Assembly: GCA_943324165.2 (NCBI GenBank)
Contig: CALPKO020000133.1
Location: forward strand, 1 to 5,305
Origin: Bdellovibrio sp. ZAP7
Lineage (GTDB): Bacteria; Bacteroidota; Bacteroidia; Flavobacteriales; Flavobacteriaceae
Direction of reading: 5' to 3'
DNA: 5,305 nucleotides
Position numbers and translations under genes: made by a program
Shown: piece after piece, positions 1 through 5,305 of the stretch
Numbering within the stretch: position 1 is the stretch's first letter
Layout of the letters: the number at the start of each line of letters is the position of its first letter
Notes under the pieces: generated by a model
Told to the model about the DNA's origin: nothing
What the model saw: only the letters and a program-made list of their open reading frames with translations
Databases searched by the model: none

Positions 1-2880
1 AGTTTTAAATTAATTGCAACTTGTGTCCCTAAAGATACTGACAAAGACGGAATCGCCGATCAATTAGATGCAGACAGCGACAACGATGCCATACCTGATA
101 ACATTGAGAACTTAGGGCAAAATTTTGTTGTTCAACCATTTATTGATGCCAATAATAACGGATTAAATGATGTCAACGAACAACCATTAATTGCACCAAT
201 AGATACGGATAATGACGGCGTTTTTGATTATGTGGATTTAGACAGCGACAATGATGGAATTTACGACTTAGTTGAGTCTGGACAGAATGTAATTGATGCC
301 AATAATAATGGAGTAATTGATGGAAATCCTGCTACTTTTGGAAGCAACGGATTGGCCAATTCAATCGAAACTACTCCTAATTCTGGTATTTTAACAACAC
401 CTATTTCTAATATGGATGTGGATAATTTTTTAGATTACTTAGATCTCGACACAGATAATGACACTTGCTTAGACGTAACAGAAGCTGGATTTTTAGACCA
501 AAATTTAGATGGTGTAATTGGCAACAATCCGATATCGGTAAATACCGAAGGGATTGTTACCTCTGCAACAAATGGTTACACCACCCCAAATAGCGATTAT
601 GATACTGATGGATTAATTACTATTAACACACAACCCGCAAGTCAAACTTCTTGCGATGCAGGAACTGTTTCTTTCACATTAGCAACTAATTCAATTAGTA
701 GTTATCAATGGCAAGAAAGTACAGATGGGATTACTTACAATAACATTTCGGAAGGTGGAATTTATAGTGGTACAAATACAGCTAATTTGACCTTAACAGG
801 AATAACTTATGCTATGAATGGAAACAAATACCGCGTATTTTTGTCTAAGAACGGAAATACTTGTGGAAAAAACTCTGATGGTGCAATTTTGAATATTTTG
901 GCGCGTCCAAATCTAGTGGCTGTTTCAACACTAGTGCAATGTGAAGATGATCTTAATGGTCTTGCGGATTTTAATTTGGTACAAAAAGAACCTTTGATCT
1001 CAACCAATTCAGCTAACGAAACTTTTACTTATTTTAAAAATGAAATTGCTGCAAAAAACAATGATTTAAATTTTATTATTTCAAATCCTAATGCCTACAA
1101 CAACAGTAACGGAAATACCGTTTGGGTTAGAGCTGTAGACAATATTACACTTTGTTTCAATACAGCAAGGTTAGATTTAATTGTCGCTAGTACACAAATT
1201 CCAGCAGGAACTTCTTGGAATTACTTCAAATGTGATGATTTTATAGATGCAATAAATGATGATAGAGATGGCATTACAAAATTCGATTTTAGTAATGTTA
1301 CGGCACAAATTAACCAAATTTTACCTTCTACTTCAAGTTATATAATTAAATATTATAAAAACGAGGCAGATGCTAACGCCGAAACTGATGCGAATGGAAA
1401 TTCATTAGAAATATCTCAAGTGCTTACTGACCCAATTAATATTTCAAATTACAGAAATACAAGTCCAAACCAGCAATCTATTTGGGTGAGAGTTGACGGG
1501 ACAGCAAATAATTCATGTTATGGACTTGGGCCTTACATTAATTTAACTGTTGAAGCTTTACCAATTGCTACACCAATCTCACTTCCTGTTTTTTGCGATG
1601 ACAACCCGAGAGATGGTATTGTAAACCACAGTTTTGATACTTCAATGGTAGAATCGATGATATTAAATGGGCAAAGTTTAAATGATGTAAAAATTGAATA
1701 CATGGATGCAAATAATGTCGTTTACACACAATTGCCAAATCCATTTTTGTCTGAAACACAAAATATCAACATAAAAGTAACAAACAAAAGAACCAATGAT
1801 CCTGATGGAGCTTGTTATGACGAAACTGTTTTGGCTTTAAAAGTTGATGCAAAACCATTTGGTGACCCGATTTATATTACGCCAGAATGTGATGAAAACC
1901 CAAACGATTCAGAGGCAACTTTTAGTTTTGACACTTCAACGATTCAAGCTGGATTAGTTGGAATACAAACTGGTTTTGACATAAAATATTTCGATGAAAA
2001 TAATGCGGAAATATCAAGTACTTTACCAAATTCATTACCCAATCCATTTGTAACAAAAACACAAAGGATTAAAGTAATTGTTGAAAATCCACTGAATGCT
2101 ACTTGTAACGCCGAAACATTTATTCAGTTTACTGTCAATTCATTACCAAATATAGAATTGAACAATGACGAAATTATTTGTACCGGAATTGTCAACCAAT
2201 CCGTAAAACTAGATGCAGGTTTATTATCTGGTTTTCCTTACAATTATAGTTATGTTTGGTATAAAGATGGGAACTTATTGTCTGGAATCAATGACTATTA
2301 TTACACCGTTAGCGATGATGGAGTTTATACAACGTTGGTTAAAAATTTCTTTACAGGCTGTGAAAGAACACGAACAAACACTGTAACTTTTTCGCAATTG
2401 GCCACAATTACAGATGTATTAATTACGGATTTAACCGATAATGCTACGGTCGAAATTATACCATCTGGATTAGGAACTTATGAATTCAGCATTGACCTTC
2501 CTGACGGGCCATTTCAAAGTTCGTCATTTTTTAAAGATGTAAATCCTGGCATTCATACTGTTTATGTTCATGACATCGGAAGATGCGGAACAGCAGAAAA
2601 AATGATTGCAGTGCTTGGTGCACCAAAATTTTTCACGCCTAACGGCGATGGCTATAATGATACTTGGAAAGTTTTAGGAATTAATTCTGTTTTTTATAAA
2701 AATTCTAAAATGTTTATTTTTGATCGTTTTGGCAAAGTCGTAAAAGAAGTTGCCGGCAGAAACGAAGAAGGTTGGGATGGAACTTATAAAGGTCAGCCAC
2801 TTCCTGCCGACGATTATTGGTTCGTTTTGAACGTTGACGATGGTCGAACTGCTAAAGGACATTTTGCTTTAAAAAGATAA
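1..2880 (+). CDS. Large modular surface/secreted protein with TSP3 repeats, Ig-like domains and T9SS type B sorting domain (5' partial)
   Basis: The reading frame is open from base 1 to the TAA at 2878-2880, giving 959 visible residues; the true start and any signal peptide lie upstream. The GTG at 232 is an internal Val, because coding domain sequence continues before it. Domains in order (numbering from base 1): thrombospondin type 3 calcium-binding array, about 10-205, with DTDKDG, DTDNDG and DSDNDG motifs; Ig-like domain, about 206-300 (C218, C288, YQWQ core); four related repeats at about 304-397, 400-521, 522-619 and 620-716, each opening with Cys-Asp/Glu and carrying a second Cys 71-95 residues later; Ig/PKD-like domain, 717-800 (YVWYKDG, C727, C787); linker domain, 801-870; gliding-motility-associated C-terminal domain, about 875-959 (FFTPNGDGYND, FDRFGK, GWDGTYKG, final LKR). 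That last domain is the T9SS type B cargo signal, so export to the surface or medium is predicted. The modules suggest an adhesin or matrix-like role, which is inference. No catalytic domain is visible. The T9SS assignment is firm; the ligand is unknown. Confidence 0.95.
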   Translation, partial: SFKLIATCVPKDTDKDGIADQLDADSDNDAIPDNIENLGQNFVVQPFIDANNNGLNDVNEQPLIAPIDTDNDGVFDYVDLDSDNDGIYDLVESGQNVIDANNNGVIDGNPATFGSNGLANSIETTPNSGILTTPISNMDVDNFLDYLDLDTDNDTCLDVTEAGFLDQNLDGVIGNNPISVNTEGIVTSATNGYTTPNSDYDTDGLITINTQPASQTSCDAGTVSFTLATNSISSYQWQESTDGITYNNISEGGIYSGTNTANLTLTGITYAMNGNKYRVFLSKNGNTCGKNSDGAILNILARPNLVAVSTLVQCEDDLNGLADFNLVQKEPLISTNSANETFTYFKNEIAAKNNDLNFIISNPNAYNNSNGNTVWVRAVDNITLCFNTARLDLIVASTQIPAGTSWNYFKCDDFIDAINDDRDGITKFDFSNVTAQINQILPSTSSYIIKYYKNEADANAETDANGNSLEISQVLTDPINISNYRNTSPNQQSIWVRVDGTANNSCYGLGPYINLTVEALPIATPISLPVFCDDNPRDGIVNHSFDTSMVESMILNGQSLNDVKIEYMDANNVVYTQLPNPFLSETQNINIKVTNKRTNDPDGACYDETVLALKVDAKPFGDPIYITPECDENPNDSEATFSFDTSTIQAGLVGIQTGFDIKYFDENNAEISSTLPNSLPNPFVTKTQRIKVIVENPLNATCNAETFIQFTVNSLPNIELNNDEIICTGIVNQSVKLDAGLLSGFPYNYSYVWYKDGNLLSGINDYYYTVSDDGVYTTLVKNFFTGCERTRTNTVTFSQLATITDVLITDLTDNATVEIIPSGLGTYEFSIDLPDGPFQSSSFFKDVNPGIHTVYVHDIGRCGTAEKMIAVLGAPKFFTPNGDGYNDTWKVLGINSVFYKNSKMFIFDRFGKVVKEVAGRNEEGWDGTYKGQPLPADDYWFVLNVDDGRTAKGHFALKR
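34..606 (+). other. Thrombospondin type 3 calcium-binding repeat region within gene 1
   Basis: Residues about 12-202 of the partial protein carry repeated acidic loops of the form DxDxDG: DTDKDG at 12-17, DTDNDG at 68-73, DSDNDG at 81-86, plus IDANNNG twice (48-54 and 98-104), DQNLDG at 166-171 and DTDG at 201-204. This is the TSP3 pattern, in which Asp/Asn side chains coordinate Ca2+ and stiffen an extended stalk. Some loops are degenerate: DSDNDA at 25-30 and DTDNDT at 150-155 lack the usual Gly. The modules are spaced about 56 residues apart at their N-terminal side. Calcium binding is inferred from the family, not shown here. Confidence 0.85.
142..312 (+). repeat. Direct DNA repeat pair inside the TSP3-coding region
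   Basis: The 21-bp stretch at 142-162 recurs at 292-312 with 20 of 21 bases identical, a period of 150 bp. Both copies encode Ile-Asp-Ala-Asn-Asn-Asn-Gly in the same frame. A second, weaker pair (67-89 and 235-257) encodes the Asp-Ser-Asp-Asn-Asp loops. The pairs reflect internal duplication of TSP3 units within the gene rather than a mobile repeat. Confidence 0.7.
2623..2877 (+). other. T9SS type B sorting (gliding-motility-associated C-terminal) domain of gene 1
   Basis: Residues about 875-959 match the known pattern of this domain (TIGR04131-type by recognition, not by a search). It has an FxxPNGDGYND opening, a KMFIFDRFGK strand, GWDGTYKG, then LPADDYWF and a short basic end, LKR, right at the stop. 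In Bacteroidota this domain directs the protein through the type IX secretion channel in the outer membrane, and type B cargo commonly depends on a PorP/SprF-family partner. It is complete here, so the 3' end of gene 1 is intact. Confidence 0.93.
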
Positions 2881-2898
2881 ATCTTCAAAAAAAATGTG

Positions 2899-2950
2899 AT
2901 AAATTTGAGCTTAATTTTCTACTACTTATGAAATTTAAGCTCAAATTTAT
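2899..2950. promoter_or_regulatory. Long inverted repeat (possible RNA hairpin, operator or terminator) spanning the spacer and the start of gene 2
   Basis: Bases 2899-2914 are the exact reverse complement of 2935-2950 (16 bp). After one mismatch (2915 against 2934) pairing resumes to 2919/2930, giving 21-bp arms and a 10-nt loop at 2920-2929. The arms are AT-rich with a central AGCT, and the right arm (2931-2948) is itself nearly palindromic. Eight A residues (2887-2894) precede the left arm, and T-rich sequence follows the right arm. The first two bases of the gene 2 ATG (2928-2930) lie in the loop, and the right arm codes for the first residues of its signal peptide. It could end gene 1 transcripts, mask gene 2 translation in read-through RNA, or bind a protein as DNA. 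The structure is seen directly; its function is not. Confidence 0.6.
2900..2907 (+). promoter_or_regulatory. Candidate Bacteroidota -7 promoter element for gene 2
   Basis: TAAATTTG matches the TAnnTTTG consensus recognised by the Bacteroidota housekeeping sigma factor. It lies 20 bases before the gene 2 ATG, which would leave a leader of roughly 15 nt. No convincing TTTG -33 box sits at the usual 17-23 bp upstream; the nearest TTTG (2863-2866) is 33 bp away, inside the end of gene 1. In AT-rich DNA such an octamer can occur by chance, so gene 2 may instead be read from the gene 1 transcript. Confidence 0.35.
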
Positions 2951-2987
2951 TGTTTTATACTTGTTCTTCTTCAACACTATTTTTGCG
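2928..2987 (+). other. Sec signal peptide of gene 2
   Basis: Codons 1-20 encode a short basic start (three Lys), a run of Phe/Ile/Leu/Val/Tyr, and Ile-Phe-Ala before Gln21, a typical signal peptidase I site in flavobacterial exported proteins. Nearest later Cys is residue 24, not at the +1 position, so this is not a lipoprotein signal. Confidence 0.88.
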
Positions 2988-5305
2988 CAAAGTGATTGTG
3001 CAGATGCGATTGTAGTTTGTGGCAACACCGGATTTTCAGGACTAACAGCAAATGGAGCTGGTTTAGATGAAATTAGTGCACTTGCTTCTTGCGGAAGTGG
3101 AGAAAACAATAGCATTTGGCTCAAGTTACTAATTAGTACCTCTGGCACACTAGGTTTTACGCTCATACCGCAAAATAATGATATCAATGTAGATTTTGAT
3201 TATTTTCTTTTCGGACCTAATGTTTTGTGCAATAATTTAGGAACAACAATTAGATGTTCTACTACAAATCCCCTGGCAAGTGGGCAAGCCAATAATCATA
3301 CTGGAATGAACGCCAATGAAACTGATACTTCCGAAGGCCCGGGACAACTCGGAAATAGCTTTCTTAAATGGTTGACGGTTGCGGCTGGTGATGCTTATTA
3401 TTTAGTGATTGACCGACCTATTGGAAGCAGCAATTTTTCAATTCAATGGACAGGAACAGCTACCTTTAATTCGCCTCCGACTATCAATTTACCAACTGGC
3501 ACAGCACTAAATTTAACTAAGTGTGATAATGATTTGGTGTATGATGGAAAAACAAATTTCGATTTAACTGAAAACAATGCAGTTATTATTAATACACAAC
3601 CTAATGTTGCGGTAACTTATCATTTGTCTCAAAACGATGCTACAACCGGAGAAAATCCTATTAACACAAGCTTACCTTTTAAAAATACTGTAAATCCACA
3701 AATTTTATTAGCCAGAATCACCAATAATTCTTCTGGTTGCTTCAACACTACTGCATTCAATTTAATAGTTTATCCAGAAATCATAATTCCAAATGACAAT
3801 TTTTCTAAATGCGATGATGCCTTTGATGGAGATGCTGCCAATGGCAAAGCAACTTTCGATTTAAATGAAGTGGGCAATTCTCTTTTTAATAATCAAAATA
3901 TTGATGGATTGACTTTTGAATACTATAAAAATCAATTTGATGCTCTTTCAAACTCTTCTTCTTTGGGTCAATTTTTCAACAATACCATTCCAAATCAAGA
4001 AACTATTTTTGTTAAAGTTACTAATGCAAATGGTTGTTTTAAAATCAAAGAAATTTTCTTAAACGTAATTGCTGTACCTACAAAAATGACAGTTACTCTA
4101 ACCCAGTGCGACACTATTTTAAATCCAGATGGAATAACACTTTTTAATTTATCTCAAGCTGATCAATTGTTTCTAAATGGAGATACCAATTTATCTGTGA
4201 GTTATTTTGAAAATATTCAGCAAGAACAAAACAATATTCAACTTAATACTTCATATGCGAATCAATTTAATAATCAACCTATTATTGCCAAAATCACCAA
4301 CTTAACAACTAAATGTTCAACGAACAGTCAATTGATTTTGAAAGTAAATTTATTAACTGCTCAAAACATACTTCCACTTGAAGAGTGCGATTTGCAAAAC
4401 CAAGAAAATGGATTGGTTACTTTTGATTTGTCTGCGACACAAGTGACCGTAACTCCGACCCAAAATGCAAACTTCTATCCTACAATTAATGATGCCTTAT
4501 TGGAACAAAATAAAATTATAACGAATTTTACCAATTATCCAAATGTCGTTCCATATGCAGACAGTGTTTTTGTAAGAATTGAAGACAACAATTCGTGTTC
4601 TGGCATAAGCGAACTAAAATTGATGGTAAATAAATTACCAGATATTAACCCAACAAGTTCATCTGATATTTATATTTGCACCAACTTGCCTACCCGATTT
4701 GAAACAATCGATGCCGGAATCATAAGTGGTTCGCCATTTTCATTTGCCTACCAATGGTATTTGAATGGCAACCCTATTTCGAACAATTTTGAAAGTACAA
4801 ATATAAATGCTGCAGGAATTTATACCGTAGATGTTCGCAATGCAAAAAATTGCGTTAAAACTAGAACTATCGAAGTAAAAGCTTCTAGCGATGCCACATT
4901 TAAAGAAATTTTAATTATTGATGGCACTTTAAGCGAAAATACGGTAACAGTGAACTTAATCGATAGCATTGGCTACTACGAATACAGCATTGACGATGCA
5001 GATGGACCATTTCAGCAATCCAATTTTTTTGATAATGTAAATCCAGGAATTCACACCGTTTTTGTAAATGACACGAATGGTTGCGGATTGGTAGGACGTA
5101 CCATTGCCGTTATAGGATTTCCAGCTTTTTTCACTCCAAACGGCGATGGATACAATGATTTTTGGCTAATTAAGGGTGTAGATAAAGTTTTTAACAGCAA
5201 CAGCAAAGTCTTTATTTATGACCGTTTTGGAAAGTTAGTAAAAGAAATTGCAGCGAGAGATTCAAAAGGTTGGGATGGAAACTATCAAGGAACTCCACTT
5301 CCTTC
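2928..5305 (+). CDS. Large modular secreted protein with N-terminal signal peptide, Cys-Asp repeats and T9SS type B sorting domain (3' partial)
   Basis: The frame runs open from the ATG at 2928 to the window end: 792 full codons plus two bases, with the stop outside. The start is fixed by a clean signal peptide: Lys at 2, 4 and 6, a hydrophobic core from about 7 to 19, and probable cleavage after A20 (IFA|QSD), with no lipobox Cys. There is no Shine-Dalgarno sequence, as is normal in this phylum. Then: Cys-rich N-terminal domain, about 22-180; four repeats at about 191-282, 283-382, 383-475 and 476-571 opening with Cys-Asp (C199, C295, C394, C487), each with a partner Cys 69-75 residues later; Ig/PKD-like domain, 572-651 (YQWYLNG, C584, C642); linker, 652-730; T9SS type B signal from about 731 (FFTPNGDGYND, YDRFGK, GWDGNYQG), lacking only its final residues because of the window edge. 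It is a tandem paralogue of gene 1, with 69 of the last 109 comparable residues identical. Export via Sec then T9SS is well supported; a surface or adhesion role is inference. Confidence 0.95.
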   Translation, partial: MKFKLKFIVLYLFFFNTIFAQSDCADAIVVCGNTGFSGLTANGAGLDEISALASCGSGENNSIWLKLLISTSGTLGFTLIPQNNDINVDFDYFLFGPNVLCNNLGTTIRCSTTNPLASGQANNHTGMNANETDTSEGPGQLGNSFLKWLTVAAGDAYYLVIDRPIGSSNFSIQWTGTATFNSPPTINLPTGTALNLTKCDNDLVYDGKTNFDLTENNAVIINTQPNVAVTYHLSQNDATTGENPINTSLPFKNTVNPQILLARITNNSSGCFNTTAFNLIVYPEIIIPNDNFSKCDDAFDGDAANGKATFDLNEVGNSLFNNQNIDGLTFEYYKNQFDALSNSSSLGQFFNNTIPNQETIFVKVTNANGCFKIKEIFLNVIAVPTKMTVTLTQCDTILNPDGITLFNLSQADQLFLNGDTNLSVSYFENIQQEQNNIQLNTSYANQFNNQPIIAKITNLTTKCSTNSQLILKVNLLTAQNILPLEECDLQNQENGLVTFDLSATQVTVTPTQNANFYPTINDALLEQNKIITNFTNYPNVVPYADSVFVRIEDNNSCSGISELKLMVNKLPDINPTSSSDIYICTNLPTRFETIDAGIISGSPFSFAYQWYLNGNPISNNFESTNINAAGIYTVDVRNAKNCVKTRTIEVKASSDATFKEILIIDGTLSENTVTVNLIDSIGYYEYSIDDADGPFQQSNFFDNVNPGIHTVFVNDTNGCGLVGRTIAVIGFPAFFTPNGDGYNDFWLIKGVDKVFNSNSKVFIYDRFGKLVKEIAARDSKGWDGNYQGTPLP
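2991..3467 (+). other. Cys-rich N-terminal domain of gene 2 (beta-sandwich-like, unnamed)
   Basis: Residues about 22-180 contain five Cys (24, 31, 55, 101, 110). They also contain the pattern ENNSIWLKL, SGTLGFTLIP, DFDYFLFGP, then an AAGDAYYLVID strand and a closing FSIQWTGTA. This layout, with alternating beta strands and an aromatic/Asp-rich centre, is familiar from the N-termini of flavobacterial T9SS type B proteins and recalls CUB or pre-peptidase C-terminal (PPC) beta-sandwich folds. I cannot assign a named family from sequence alone. It is absent from the visible part of gene 1, which has TSP3 and Ig-like modules ahead of the shared half. Confidence 0.5.
5118..5305 (+). other. T9SS type B sorting domain of gene 2 (truncated by window edge)
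   Basis: Residues about 731-792 match the domain from FFTPNGDGYND through KVFIYDRFGK to GWDGNYQGTPLP and align without gaps to residues 874-935 of gene 1. By that comparison about 24 residues plus the stop should lie just beyond the window. Confidence 0.92.

Noticed and set aside
807..1007. Minus-strand open frame of 66 codons
   Set aside because: It lies wholly within the Ig-like and first Cys-Asp repeat coding region of gene 1 and has no recognisable domain; it is a shadow frame.
1568..1759. Minus-strand open frame of 63 codons
   Set aside because: It is antisense to the third Cys-Asp repeat of gene 1 and resembles no known protein.
2674..2862. Minus-strand open frame of 62 codons
   Set aside because: It is antisense to the conserved T9SS sorting domain, whose protein sequence is clearly the selected one.
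232..2880. GTG at 232 as the start of gene 1
   Set aside because: The frame is open back to base 1, and residues before the GTG encode TSP3 calcium loops continuous with those after it. There is no signal peptide after the GTG, which an exported T9SS cargo would need.
2894..2899. ATG in the spacer as an alternative start
   Set aside because: It is followed at once by TGA and is out of frame with gene 2.
2899..2950. Inverted repeat as the terminal repeat of an insertion sequence or an attachment site
   Set aside because: The arms are only 10 nt apart, no transposase or integrase is nearby, and no flanking target duplication is seen.
2885..3187. Minus-strand open frame of 100 codons over the gene junction
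   Set aside because: It overlaps the signal peptide and N-terminal domain of gene 2, has no domain, and its tail simply reads the AT-rich spacer and inverted repeat.

Overview
The window looks like AT-rich chromosomal DNA from a member of the Bacteroidota, most likely the family Flavobacteriaceae (Flavobacterium-like). The evidence is as follows. Both genes end in the gliding-motility-associated C-terminal domain used as a type B cargo signal by the type IX secretion system (T9SS). There is no Shine-Dalgarno sequence before the one visible start codon. A TAnnTTTG-type -7 promoter element is present. The proteins are Asn/Thr/Asp-rich with a strong preference for A/T-ending codons.

Layout: two large plus-strand genes lie head to tail and fill almost the whole window, and both are cut by its edges. 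Gene 1 (1-2880) lacks its 5' end. Its visible 959 residues comprise a thrombospondin type 3 (calcium-binding) array, an Ig-like domain, four related repeats of about 95-120 residues that begin with a Cys-Asp/Glu motif, a second Ig/PKD-like domain, a linker domain and the T9SS type B signal. A 47-bp spacer follows. Gene 2 (2928 to beyond 5305) starts with a clear signal peptide and a Cys-rich N-terminal beta-sandwich-like domain. It then repeats the second half of gene 1: four Cys-Asp repeats, one Ig/PKD-like domain, the linker domain and the T9SS type B signal. The window ends inside that signal.

The two proteins are therefore tandem paralogues with the same C-terminal half and different N-terminal parts. 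Over the last 109 comparable residues I count 69 identities with no gaps. Both are predicted to cross the inner membrane (gene 2 by its visible signal peptide, gene 1 by one presumably upstream of the window), leave through T9SS and act at the cell surface or outside the cell as large modular adhesin-like proteins. No enzymatic domain is visible, and no PorP/SprF-type partner gene lies in the window.

The most unusual non-coding element is a long, nearly perfect inverted repeat (2899-2950, 21-bp arms with one mismatch and a 10-nt loop). It spans the spacer and runs into the start of gene 2, with the ATG at the edge of the loop and a promoter-like TAAATTTG inside the left arm. No RNA genes, CRISPR arrays, insertion sequences or other mobile elements were seen.
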